Below, one piece after another: positions 8,872 through 17,788 of a stretch of 64,000 bases of DNA (within the stretch, counting starts at the first letter, position 1; every line of letters starts with the position of its first letter). Source of the stretch: Stakelama sediminis (GTDB taxonomy: Bacteria; Pseudomonadota; Alphaproteobacteria; Sphingomonadales; Sphingomonadaceae). The translations under genes were made by a program, and so were the position numbers. The notes beneath the pieces were generated by a model. That model saw nothing but the letters and a program-made list of their open reading frames with translations. It ran no database searches and had not been told where the DNA came from. Where the stretch lies: assembly GCF_014199335.1 (NCBI RefSeq), contig NZ_JACIJI010000001.1, positions 620,001 to 684,000 of the forward strand, in the 5' to 3' direction.

Positions 8872-8993
8872 GCACTTTCCCCCAAAGCTTGTACGTATGC
8901 ACCGACCGGAGTAGCAGCCAGCCCACGGTACGCAACCATCCGGCGTGCGAAAGCGTCTGGATTTAATCCTTTTCCTGTTGTTAGGCTTGTTTC

Positions 8994-11585
8994 ATGCTCG
9001 ATGCCCAGACCACCGCCCAGCCCCATGTGATCCGCCGCGAAGACTATCGCGCCCCGGACTGGATGGTGCCGGAGATTGCGCTCGATTTCGATCTCGACGC
9101 CGCCGTCACCACGGTGCATGCGGTGCTGAAGGTCGAACGCAACGGCAGCGATGCCGGGCCGCTGCGCCTCGACGGCGACGGGCTGACCCCGGAAAGCGTG
9201 CGCGTCGACGGGCGTGAGGCGGAATATCATATGGACGGTGATACGCTGGTCGTGCCGCTGGACGGGGCGATGCATCACGTCGAAACGGTCGTTCGGATCG
9301 CGCCGGAACGCAACACGCAACTGATGGGGCTTTATGCCTCTGGCGGCAATCTGTGCACCCAGTGCGAGGCGGAAGGATTTCGCCGCATCACCTTTTTCCC
9401 CGACCGGCCCGATGTGCTGACGCGCTATCGCGTGCGGATGGAGGCGGACAAGACCCGCTATCCGGTGCTGCTGTCCAACGGCGATCCGGTGGCGTCGGGC
9501 GACCTCGACCATGGCCGCCACTGGGCGGAATGGAACGACCCCTTCCCCAAACCCTGCTACCTCTTCGCGCTGGTGGCGGGCGACCTTGCGGTCAATCGCG
9601 GCACCTTTACCACCCGGTCGGGACGCGAGGTACAGCTTGGCATCTGGGTGCGCGAAAAGGATCTGGCCAAGACCGAACATGCGCTCGAAGCGCTCAAAAC
9701 CTCGATGGCGTGGGACGAGCGCGTCTATGGCCGCGAATATGACCTCGACGTGTTCAACATCGTCGCGGTCGACGATTTCAATTTCGGCGCGATGGAAAAT
9801 AAGGGGCTGAACATCTTCAACAGCCGCTACATCCTCGCCGATCCCGACACTGCCACCGATCAGGATTATGACGCCATCGCAGGCGTGGTCGCGCATGAAT
9901 ATTTCCACAACTGGTCGGGCAACCGCATCACCTGTCGCGACTGGTTCCAGCTATCGCTGAAGGAAGGCTTCACTGTCTTTCGCGACCAGAGCTTTTCCGC
10001 CGATCAGGGATCGGCCGCGGTCAAGCGGATCGAGGATGTCCGTGCCCTGCGCGCCGCCCAGTTCCCGGAAGATGCCGGACCGCTGGCGCATCCGATCCGT
10101 CCCGACAGCTTTATCGAGATTTCGAACTTCTACACCGCCACCATCTATAACAAGGGCGCCGAAGTCATCCGCATGATGGCGACGATGCTGGGGCCGCAGA
10201 AATTCCGGGCCGCCACCGACCTGTATTTCAGCCGCTTCGACGGCACGGCGGCGACATGCGAGGATTTCGTGCGCTGTATGGAGGAAGCAGGCGAAATCGA
10301 CCTGTCGCAGTTCCGCCTATGGTATTCGCAGGCCGGAACGCCGCGCGTCACCGCCAGCCTGTCCCACGAACAGGGCAGCGACCGCGCGCTGCTGACGCTG
10401 CGCCAGAGCGTGCCCGCGACGCCGGGACAACCCGACAAGCAGCCGATGGTGCTGCCGCTGAAGCTCAAGCTGTTCAGCGAAACCGACGGCAGCGCTTTCG
10501 GTCCCGAACAGCTTGTGCTGCTGTCCGACCTCGAATCCGAAATCGCGTTCGAAGGCGTGAGCGAACGCCCCGTCCTGTCGATCAATCGCGGCTTTTCCGC
10601 GCCGGTCGTGATCGAAACCGATCGCAGTGCCGCCGACCTGGCGTTTCTGTCGGCGCATGACGACGATCCCTTCGCCCGCTATGAGGCGATGCAGCAACTG
10701 ATGCTCGACACGATGATCGCGGGCGTGCTGCATGGCCGGACCGACCATGCCCCGGTGATCGAGGCCGTGGCCAATACGCTGGGCGACGAACGGCTCGACG
10801 CCGCATTCATCGCGGAAGCGGTATTGCTGCCGTCCGAAAACTTCGTCGGCGATCAGATGGCCACCGTCGATCCCGATGCGATCCATCGCGTGCGCGAAGC
10901 GCTGCGCCGCGACCTCGGCCGCTCGCTGGAAGGGCTGTGGCGGCAAGCCTATGAGGCTTCGCGCGCCGACCGGTTCGAACTGACCCCCGCCGCGAAAGGT
11001 GCACGGCGGCTGCGCACGGTCTCGCTCGGCTATATCAATGCCGGCGGCGCGCCGGATGCGGCCGGCCTGGCTTTCCTCCAGTTCGAGCAGGCGGATAACA
11101 TGTCCGACCGGCAGGGCGCGCTGGGCGTGCTCGCCAACGGATCGTCGGACAAGCGGGTGGCGGCGCTCGACATTTTCTACAACCGCTATTCGGATAACGG
11201 GCTGGTACTCGACAAATGGTTCTCGACCCAAGCGCTGTCGGGACGCGACGATACGCTGGATCAGGTCGAGCAGCTTGCCCGGCACAAGGATTTCACGCTT
11301 GCCAATCCCAACCGGGCGCGGTCGCTGGTCGGTGCCTTTTCGGTCAACCAGCGCGCATTCCATGATGCGTCGGGGCGCGGCTATCGCTTTCTGGCGGACC
11401 AGTTGCTGGCGCTCGACAAGCTCAACCCGCAGACCGCGGCGAAGCTGCTGCCGCCGCTGGGCCGCTGGCGACGATTCGATGCCGACCGTGCGGAAAAGAT
11501 GCGCGCCGAACTGGAACGCATCCTCGCCACGCCGGGGCTGAGCAAGGACATGTTCGAACAGGCCGAGCGCAGCCTGAAGGGGTAA
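8994..11585 (+). CDS. pepN: aminopeptidase N (M1 family)
   Basis: 863 residues, the usual length for bacterial PepN. This cytoplasmic zinc aminopeptidase degrades peptides from the N-terminus. The exopeptidase motif GAMEN is at 265-269 and the zinc site HEYFH is at 301-305, with the third ligand Glu324 in LKEGFTVF. The ATG start gives MLDAQTTAQP, with the conserved RREDYRAPDW block next. It is divergent from the M28 peptidase and converges with the LysR gene, separated by only four bases. Confidence 0.96.
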   Translation: MLDAQTTAQPHVIRREDYRAPDWMVPEIALDFDLDAAVTTVHAVLKVERNGSDAGPLRLDGDGLTPESVRVDGREAEYHMDGDTLVVPLDGAMHHVETVVRIAPERNTQLMGLYASGGNLCTQCEAEGFRRITFFPDRPDVLTRYRVRMEADKTRYPVLLSNGDPVASGDLDHGRHWAEWNDPFPKPCYLFALVAGDLAVNRGTFTTRSGREVQLGIWVREKDLAKTEHALEALKTSMAWDERVYGREYDLDVFNIVAVDDFNFGAMENKGLNIFNSRYILADPDTATDQDYDAIAGVVAHEYFHNWSGNRITCRDWFQLSLKEGFTVFRDQSFSADQGSAAVKRIEDVRALRAAQFPEDAGPLAHPIRPDSFIEISNFYTATIYNKGAEVIRMMATMLGPQKFRAATDLYFSRFDGTAATCEDFVRCMEEAGEIDLSQFRLWYSQAGTPRVTASLSHEQGSDRALLTLRQSVPATPGQPDKQPMVLPLKLKLFSETDGSAFGPEQLVLLSDLESEIAFEGVSERPVLSINRGFSAPVVIETDRSAADLAFLSAHDDDPFARYEAMQQLMLDTMIAGVLHGRTDHAPVIEAVANTLGDERLDAAFIAEAVLLPSENFVGDQMATVDPDAIHRVREALRRDLGRSLEGLWRQAYEASRADRFELTPAAKGARRLRTVSLGYINAGGAPDAAGLAFLQFEQADNMSDRQGALGVLANGSSDKRVAALDIFYNRYSDNGLVLDKWFSTQALSGRDDTLDQVEQLARHKDFTLANPNRARSLVGAFSVNQRAFHDASGRGYRFLADQLLALDKLNPQTAAKLLPPLGRWRRFDADRAEKMRAELERILATPGLSKDMFEQAERSLKG

Positions 11586-11589
11586 AGTC

Positions 11590-12474
11590 TCAGGAGGAGG
11601 GCGACGCCTTCTCCTCGATCAGTGCCTCGAACGCCTGCGCCGCCCTGCTGCGATAGCGTTCCTTGTGATGCAGCGCGTAAAAGGGGCGCGATACCGGGCG
11701 ATAGGGCTGGACATGCAGCGTTCCGGCAGCGACCGAGGCGGCGACCACCGCATCGGAAAGCATCGCCGCGCCCGCGCCATGTTCCACCGCGGTGCGCACC
11801 GCTTCGTTCGACGGCAGCACCAGCACATTTTCAAGCGCGTCGAGGGCGATGCCGTCTTCGGCCAGCATGTCGGCCAGCGTTGCCCGCGTGCCCGATCCCG
11901 GCTCACGCACGACCCATGCGATTTGCCTGAGCCAGTCGCGATCCACCCCGGCGGTTGCAGGGCGGGCGGTAACAATCTGCAACCTGTCTTCGGCCACCAC
12001 CCGGCGCGCCAGTGCGGGATGCAGAACCGCCCCTTCGACAAAACCCAGTTCGGCATCGTCCTCCGCAACCGCGCGGGCGGCCTCCTCGCTATTGCCGACA
12101 GACAGGTTCAGCATCACCGCCGGGTGGAGCCGTCTAAAGCGGGCCACCAGCGGCGGCAGCCAGTATCCGGCGATGGTCTGGCTGGCGACCAGCCGCAGCG
12201 TGCCGCGCCGCAGCGTGCCGATATCGTCGAGCACGGCGCGAGCCGCCTGCGCGCGTGCAAGGACGGCGCGCGCCTCATCCAGAAAGGCCCGCCCTGCCTC
12301 TGTCAGCGCGATGCCGCGTCCCGCCCGGTGGAACAGTTTCACATCATGCCCCGCCTCCAGCGCGGCAATCGCCGCCGACGCCGCCGACTGGGTGAGGTTC
12401 AGCGCCTCGGCAGCACGCGTGACATGCTCACGTTCGGCCACGGCGACGAAGATACGCAACTGTTCCAGCGTCAT
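11590..12474 (-). CDS. LysR-family transcriptional regulator
   Basis: 294 residues from the ATG giving MTLEQLRIFVAVAE; an ATG 12 bases upstream is also possible. The N-terminal winged helix-turn-helix (about 1-60, with AAEALNLTQSAASAAI) is classic LysR. The C-terminal effector domain contains REPGSGTR, as in CysB/CbbR-like members that sense small anions or metabolites. It is not divergent from a target gene; it lies downstream of phoD on the same strand. A 15-bp dyad (12485-12530) immediately upstream is a candidate for autoregulation. The effector is unknown. Confidence 0.9.
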   Translation of the reverse strand: MTLEQLRIFVAVAEREHVTRAAEALNLTQSAASAAIAALEAGHDVKLFHRAGRGIALTEAGRAFLDEARAVLARAQAARAVLDDIGTLRRGTLRLVASQTIAGYWLPPLVARFRRLHPAVMLNLSVGNSEEAARAVAEDDAELGFVEGAVLHPALARRVVAEDRLQIVTARPATAGVDRDWLRQIAWVVREPGSGTRATLADMLAEDGIALDALENVLVLPSNEAVRTAVEHGAGAAMLSDAVVAASVAAGTLHVQPYRPVSRPFYALHHKERYRSRAAQAFEALIEEKASPSS

Positions 12475-12484
12475 GCACAAACCC

Positions 12485-12530
12485 ATCGGAAAAGCGGATC
12501 GGATGTAGCGGTCTAATCCGTTTTTCCGAT
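12485..12530. promoter_or_regulatory. 15-bp imperfect dyad upstream of the LysR gene
   Basis: ATCGGAAAAGCGGAT (12485-12499) and ATCCGTTTTTCCGAT (12516-12530) form a 15-bp inverted repeat with one mismatch and a 16-base spacer. It touches the start region of the LysR gene and lies after the phoD stop. It may be the regulator's own operator or an RNA hairpin limiting read-through from phoD. A smaller dyad, ATACT-TCC-AGTAT (12529-12541), adjoins it. Confidence 0.55.
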
Positions 12531-12549
12531 ACTTCCAGTATCAGGAGGA

Positions 12550-14178
12550 TCAGGCCGTCATAATGTTCGATCCGCGATCCACCGTTGCGCTGTGTCCGAC
12601 GCGGGCTTGCGAGGTACGGCTGGTAATGGAGTTGCAGAAGATCCAGTCGTTGCTGACCCGCTCCGGCGTCACCGTCATCGCCATATAGCCGCGATTGGAC
12701 GTATCGCACCATTTGAGCTCTGGATTGGCCGAAACCAGCGCCGCCGCGACCGTTTTGGGGTCGGCGGAGACATAGTGTTCGAACCCCGGAGATGTCACCG
12801 ACTGACCGGCGAATTCGACGCCCGCAGGCTTGCCGTCGTGGCCCAGATCATAGGCCCAGCCATTATGGCTGTCGCCGGAAAGGACGATCAGATCGGACCC
12901 CATTTCCTGCGCCGATTGCAGGAAACGCGCGCGCGCCGCCGGATAGCCGCCCCAATTGTCGAAATTGAATGGCAGGCCGACTTTGCCCGCGACGATCCCT
13001 GCGCGCATATAGTCGCGCACCTGAGCGGGTGCGCCGGCGGGAACCCAGTCCATTGCGCTCGCAGGCGCAATCGTCTTGCCCATAATCGTACCGAAGCCGA
13101 CAATCTGCCACTTCGCGCCGCGTTTCACCGACGCCTGCATGGCATGCGACAGCCAGTTTTCCTGATCCGATCCCATCATCGTCGCGGCCGGGTCCATCCA
13201 TTTTCCGTCGCGAAATGCGATCAGCGCCTTGACCGGATCGGCTTCCTTGAACAGCGGCGCGATATCGGGCTGCTTGGTACGGGCCAGAATGCGGGTTTCG
13301 GTACGGAACAACGTCGCCAGATCGCCGATCGGATAGGCTTTCCATGGCATGTCCGACACCGGCATCCATTCGTCATAGGCCTGAATTGCGGCATCCTTGC
13401 GATTGTCCCAGTCGCCTTCATCAGGCTGGTGATTCTGCGCACCCCCCTCCCAACTGTCGTTCGCGGATTCATGATCGTCCCACTGCACGATCATCGGCAT
13501 CCTGCGGTGCAGTTCCTGCAAATCCGGGTCAGCGCGATAGCTGGCATAGCGCAGCCGGTAATCGGCAAGATGGATCAGTTCGCCCACCGGTTCGGGCCAG
13601 CGGCCATCGACGGCACCGCCATCGGGCGCATAGCCGCCTTTCTTATATTCATAGAAATAGTCGCCGAGATGGATGGCAAGGTCGATATCGCCGCGCGCGG
13701 CGGCATCGCCATAGGCGTTGAAATAGCCGAACGGCATGTTCGCACAGGAAAAGATCGCCGCTTTGAACGACGATGCGCTGCCATCGGGAAGCGTCTTCGT
13801 TTCGCCCACCGGCGACATGGAGCCGTCGGGTGCGATAAAGCGGTAATAATAGCGGGTTCCCGGCTCCAGTCCGGCAAGCGTCAGCTTTGCGCAATGGTCC
13901 GCCCATGGCCCGGTAATGACCGCCCCACCGGCCGCAACTTTTTTGAAATCGGGGGTGGTCGACATTTCCGCCTTCAGTTCGACCTGTCCGCCGTCCTTTG
14001 GCACATAGCGCGTCCATAGCAGCATCGAATCCGCCGCCGGTTCGCCGCTGGCGACCGAATGGGTAAAGCCCTGCTGATGCGTAACATTGGGCGCCTGCGC
14101 GAACCCCGGCACGGCGAATGCGCCCAGCCCGAAGGTGCCGGTGGCCAGCAATGAGCGGCGGTTGATACGAACGGTCAT
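12550..14178 (-). CDS. phoD: PhoD-family alkaline phosphatase/phosphodiesterase, Tat-exported
   Basis: 542 residues from the ATG after a GGGAG ribosome site; an upstream in-frame start at 14223 is rejected. The N-terminus RINRRSLLATG followed by a hydrophobic stretch is a twin-arginine signal. An Fn3-like N-terminal domain (FTHSVASGEP, LWTRY) leads into the calcineurin-like PhoD domain with HLGDYFYEY, WDDHESANDSW and LSGDSHNGWAYDL supplying metal ligands. It hydrolyses phosphomonoesters or diesters in the periplasm and is typically a phosphate-starvation gene; no clear Pho box was identified. It diverges from the M49-like lipoprotein gene. Confidence 0.93.
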   Translation of the reverse strand: MTVRINRRSLLATGTFGLGAFAVPGFAQAPNVTHQQGFTHSVASGEPAADSMLLWTRYVPKDGGQVELKAEMSTTPDFKKVAAGGAVITGPWADHCAKLTLAGLEPGTRYYYRFIAPDGSMSPVGETKTLPDGSASSFKAAIFSCANMPFGYFNAYGDAAARGDIDLAIHLGDYFYEYKKGGYAPDGGAVDGRWPEPVGELIHLADYRLRYASYRADPDLQELHRRMPMIVQWDDHESANDSWEGGAQNHQPDEGDWDNRKDAAIQAYDEWMPVSDMPWKAYPIGDLATLFRTETRILARTKQPDIAPLFKEADPVKALIAFRDGKWMDPAATMMGSDQENWLSHAMQASVKRGAKWQIVGFGTIMGKTIAPASAMDWVPAGAPAQVRDYMRAGIVAGKVGLPFNFDNWGGYPAARARFLQSAQEMGSDLIVLSGDSHNGWAYDLGHDGKPAGVEFAGQSVTSPGFEHYVSADPKTVAAALVSANPELKWCDTSNRGYMAMTVTPERVSNDWIFCNSITSRTSQARVGHSATVDRGSNIMTA

Positions 14179-14315
14179 GAACGGCTCCCTGTATTTCTGT
14201 TCATGCCCCCCTGCGCCCGGCAAATTGCGTCTTCGTGACAGCGCATCAAACCATGGCTACAAAATCATCATCCCGGCCATTGAGAGCCGTTCCATTGATC
14301 CGTGAGAGGATATTG

Positions 14316-16010
14316 ATGCGCACAACATTGCTTCCCCTGTTGCTGGCCACTGCCGCCTGCACCCCCAGCCATGGCGGTTCGGGCAACCGCATGGCGGGCA
14401 CCGGCAACAGCGCTGCGGCGATCACCGACGAATCGCCACAGACGCTCGCCGCCGACCGCGCCAAGATCGCGCCTATTCAGATGCACCCGGACACCAGCTT
14501 CCTGACCAGTGAGCAGCGGCAGGTGGTCAACCTGCTGATCCAGGCATCCGACCTGATGAGCGAAATCTACAAGCATCAGCGCGACCCCTGGTATCCGCAG
14601 GACCGGCAGGCGATCGCAAAATCGAAGCGCGGGGACCGCGACCTGCTGCTCAACATGTACGATCTGAATTTCGGGCCATGGGACGAACTCAACGACAACA
14701 AGCCGTTCTGGGGTAGCCGTCCGATGCCGCCGGGCGCGAATTTCTATCCCACCGACATGACCAAGGCGGAGTTCGACGCCTATCTGAAGGCGCATCCCGG
14801 CCAGAAGGATGATCTGACCAGCCTCTATACCGTCGTGCGCCGCGACGGTGACACGCTGAAGGCGGTGCCCTATTCCGTCGAGTATCGGCAATGGCTGGAA
14901 CCGGCGGCGAAGCTGTTGGAGAAGGCGGCGTCGATCACCAGCAACCCCAGCCTGAAACATTTCCTGACGCTGCGTGCCAAGGCGTTCCGCACCGATGACT
15001 ATTTCCAGAGCGAACTGGCATGGATGGATCTGAAGAACACGCCCATCGAAATCGCGATCGGGCCGTATGAGGTCTATACCGACAGGCTGTATGGCGCGAA
15101 GGCGGCGTTCGAAAGCTTCGTGACGCTGAAAAACCCCAAGGAATCGGCCGCACTCGACAAGTATAAACATTATCTGCGCGATATGGAGGCAAACCTTCCC
15201 GAGCCGGACGAATACAAGAATTTCAAGCGCGGCTTTGCCAGCCCGATCGCGGTTGCCGAACAGGTGCATGGCGGCGGCGACAATGTGCCGGGCGTGCAGA
15301 CCATTGCCTTCAACCTGCCCAATGACGAGCGCGTGCGTGAGGCCAAGGGCGCGAAAAAGGTGATCCTGTCCAATGTGCTCGGCGCCAAATACGACCGCAT
15401 CCTGAAGCCGATGGCGCCGCTGGTGCTTGAACCCGATCAGGCCAAGCTGGTCGTGAAGAAATATATGCAGCTCGACACGCTGTTCCACGAATTGTCGCAC
15501 AGCCTGGGGCCGGGCACGATCACCGTCGACGGGCGCCAGACCACCGTCGATGCCGAATTGAAGGAACAGAATTCCGCGCTGGAAGAAGCCAAGGCCGATG
15601 TCGCGGGCGTGTGGAACATCCTGTTCATGATGAAGAAGGGCGTATTGCCGGCTTCCGAAAAGCCGCAACTGTTCGCCAGCTATGTCGCGGGCATCTTCCG
15701 TTCCGTCCGCTTCGGGACCGAGGAAGCGCACGGCCGGGGTGCGGCCATGCAATATCGCTATTTACAAGCCAAGGGCGCGATCCGATGGGATGCGACCGAC
15801 AAACGCTATCGCGTCGATGATGCGAAGATGGAAAGCGCCATCCGCGACCTGCTCCACCAGATCCTGATGTTTCAGGCGACCGGCGATTATGCGGGCACGA
15901 AGGCGTTCATGGCGAAATGGGCGGTGCTGGACGACCATGCCAAGGGCGTGATCGCGACGATGCACGACATTCCCGTCGACATTCAGCCCATCTATCCCGA
16001 CAAGGTCTGA
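14316..16010 (+). CDS. dipeptidyl-peptidase III-like (M49) zinc lipoprotein
   Basis: 564 residues. The ATG at 14316 follows GAGAGGA and opens a lipoprotein signal (MRTTLLPLLLATAACTPSHG, lipobox ATAAC), so the enzyme is probably anchored in the outer or inner membrane facing the periplasm. Earlier in-frame ATGs lack a signal peptide. Zinc ligands are His391 and His395 in HELSH and Glu424 in EEAKAD, which matches the second M49 motif (EExxAD/E). Classical DPP III has the hexapeptide HExxGH; here it is the pentapeptide HExxH. It likely trims dipeptides from peptides, but peptide specificity cannot be read from sequence. Family placement is by motif order. Confidence 0.82.
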   Translation: MRTTLLPLLLATAACTPSHGGSGNRMAGTGNSAAAITDESPQTLAADRAKIAPIQMHPDTSFLTSEQRQVVNLLIQASDLMSEIYKHQRDPWYPQDRQAIAKSKRGDRDLLLNMYDLNFGPWDELNDNKPFWGSRPMPPGANFYPTDMTKAEFDAYLKAHPGQKDDLTSLYTVVRRDGDTLKAVPYSVEYRQWLEPAAKLLEKAASITSNPSLKHFLTLRAKAFRTDDYFQSELAWMDLKNTPIEIAIGPYEVYTDRLYGAKAAFESFVTLKNPKESAALDKYKHYLRDMEANLPEPDEYKNFKRGFASPIAVAEQVHGGGDNVPGVQTIAFNLPNDERVREAKGAKKVILSNVLGAKYDRILKPMAPLVLEPDQAKLVVKKYMQLDTLFHELSHSLGPGTITVDGRQTTVDAELKEQNSALEEAKADVAGVWNILFMMKKGVLPASEKPQLFASYVAGIFRSVRFGTEEAHGRGAAMQYRYLQAKGAIRWDATDKRYRVDDAKMESAIRDLLHQILMFQATGDYAGTKAFMAKWAVLDDHAKGVIATMHDIPVDIQPIYPDKV

Positions 16011-16032
16011 CGTGACCGGACGCGGTTGCCGG

Positions 16033-17232
16033 TCAGGCGGCGCCGCGTCCCAGCAGCGGAACGTCGCCTGCCTTTTCACGGATCAGGCTTTCATAATAAG
16101 CGAGCAGGTCGACGACATGATCGCGGTCGGTGCGGACCTGTCCGGCGGCGTGGTTGGCGGCCGCCTTCAGGATGCGCTGATCGCGACCGAACAGACGCAA
16201 AATCGCCTCGGCGGCGCTGTGTGCATCGCGCGCGCGATAGGTTTCGGCATAGAGCGGATCGGAAATTTCGAACAGCCCGCCCTCATCCGGCACGACCAGC
16301 GGCAGGCCGGACGCCACCGCCTCCAGCCCGACCAGCCCGAACGGCTCTGCATCCGATCCGTGGATCAGCGCGTCGCAGCTTGCCATGATCCGCGCCAGAC
16401 GCGGGCGATCATAGACCGGGTGGAACATCTTGATATGCGGGCTGCCCGCGATCCGGCGTTCCAGACGCCGGCGATCCACCCCCTGCCCGATCAGGATCAT
16501 GCCCACCGGCAGGTCGTGCCCGGCGGTTTCGACCGCGTCGAACACCATCGGCCAGCGCTTTTCGGGATGATGGCGGCCAAGCCCCAGCAGCAGATGGCCA
16601 TGCGGCGGCAGGTCGAGCTGCTCCAGCAAGGCACTACGCAGTTTCTCGTCGCGGAGGGTAGGCGAGAAAAAGCCGCGCTCGATTCCCAGCGCCATCGACG
16701 CATGAACCTTCAGCCCGCGCTTGGCATAGCGTTTGAACAGCGCCGGCCCGTTGGTCACGAACGCGTCGTAATGTTGCAGGAAACCGTCCATCCGCCGCGT
16801 GTACCAGCCGAACGCCTCTTCGATTTTCTTCGGAGAGGCAAGCCGTTCGAACCAGCGCAGCGGATAGGCGGCGACATTGTCGTTATGGGCGAAGAACACC
16901 TTTGGTGCATCGCCCTGCCAGTTCGCCAGAATCCAGCCCGGACGCCAGGGCGAACTGGTTTCGACGATATCGGGTTTCAGCGAGTCGAGCAGGCGGTGGA
17001 TCGGCGCCTCGGCCCAGAACAGGCGGTAATTCTTGTCCACCACCATCGGCAACGACTTGACCCAGCAGATCCTGCCGCCGCCGACGCGTTCTTCCACGCC
17101 GTCTTCCTTGCCGGGGGCGATGACGATCAGTTCATGGCCCATCTCGGCCATGATCGCCATCTTGCGCTCCAGATAGGTCCGAACACCCCCGCCGGTCGGC
17201 GAGTAGAACTCGTTGATATCGACGACGCGCAT
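16033..17232 (-). CDS. GT4-family glycosyltransferase
   Basis: 399 residues, starting MRVVDINEFYSPTGGGVRTY. The N-terminal GGG-containing acceptor domain and the C-terminal donor domain with LGLGRHHPEKR and the EPFGLVGLEAVASG nucleotide-sugar motif place it in the GT-B retaining GT4 family. It transfers a sugar from an activated donor to an unknown acceptor at the cytoplasmic membrane face. It is the last gene of an operon with a DUF2141 protein and a flippase-like membrane protein, 25 bases after the former. Exopolysaccharide or glycolipid synthesis is a reasonable inference, but no polymerase or other sugar genes are near. Confidence 0.88.
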   Translation of the reverse strand: MRVVDINEFYSPTGGGVRTYLERKMAIMAEMGHELIVIAPGKEDGVEERVGGGRICWVKSLPMVVDKNYRLFWAEAPIHRLLDSLKPDIVETSSPWRPGWILANWQGDAPKVFFAHNDNVAAYPLRWFERLASPKKIEEAFGWYTRRMDGFLQHYDAFVTNGPALFKRYAKRGLKVHASMALGIERGFFSPTLRDEKLRSALLEQLDLPPHGHLLLGLGRHHPEKRWPMVFDAVETAGHDLPVGMILIGQGVDRRRLERRIAGSPHIKMFHPVYDRPRLARIMASCDALIHGSDAEPFGLVGLEAVASGLPLVVPDEGGLFEISDPLYAETYRARDAHSAAEAILRLFGRDQRILKAAANHAAGQVRTDRDHVVDLLAYYESLIREKAGDVPLLGRGAA

Positions 17233-17257
17233 GACCCGCCCCCCTTTTCAGCCCTGT

Positions 17258-17788
17258 TTAGTTCTTCAGCGGACCGAAACCGCTGAAGATCCCGCGCATA
17301 TATTGGGCGCGGATATCCTTGGTGACGACACCATCACCGACCGTCACCTCGGCTTCGCCGACTTTAGGCTTGCTGCGTCCCAGCTTTTCGTTGCTGGGAA
17401 TGCCTGCGCCGTCCTTCCAGATATTGAACTTGTTACGGCCATCGCGATCATGGGTGAAAAACAGCGCATAGGTGCCGGGATGCGGCACCTTGATGCACAT
17501 CGTTACCGGCCCCGATTGCGGGGTTTTCGCCCAGACGCGCCGGAACACCTTTCCTTCGCGTTCCAGATCGTGATCGTCCTTCAGGAAATCGTCCGCGTCG
17601 GCGGGATAGAGTTCCAGCTTCAGACGGCCCGTACGGTCCTTCAGCCCCTCGACATTGACGCGGATGGCCGGGCCATTGTCACTGTTACAAGCGGCGGCAT
17701 CGGTACCGATCGCGCCTGCCTGCGCTGCTGCGGGCGCAGCCAGAAGCGCGCTGCCGGCGGCGGCAATCAATGCAATCTTACCAATCAA
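17258..17788 (-). CDS. DUF2141 periplasmic protein
   Basis: 176 residues. The TTG start overlaps the flippase stop as TTGA (17785-17788) with a GGAG site upstream, which argues against reading the frame further upstream into the flippase gene. A Sec signal peptide (about 1-20, AAPAAAQA) leads into a β-rich domain with NVEGLKDRTGRLKLELYP and GTYALFFTHDRDGRNKFN, hallmarks of DUF2141. Two cysteines may form a disulfide. Function is unknown for the family. Its place between a polytopic flippase-like protein and a glycosyltransferase suggests an envelope glycoconjugate role. Confidence 0.85.
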   Translation of the reverse strand: MIGKIALIAAAGSALLAAPAAAQAGAIGTDAAACNSDNGPAIRVNVEGLKDRTGRLKLELYPADADDFLKDDHDLEREGKVFRRVWAKTPQSGPVTMCIKVPHPGTYALFFTHDRDGRNKFNIWKDGAGIPSNEKLGRSKPKVGEAEVTVGDGVVTKDIRAQYMRGIFSGFGPLKN

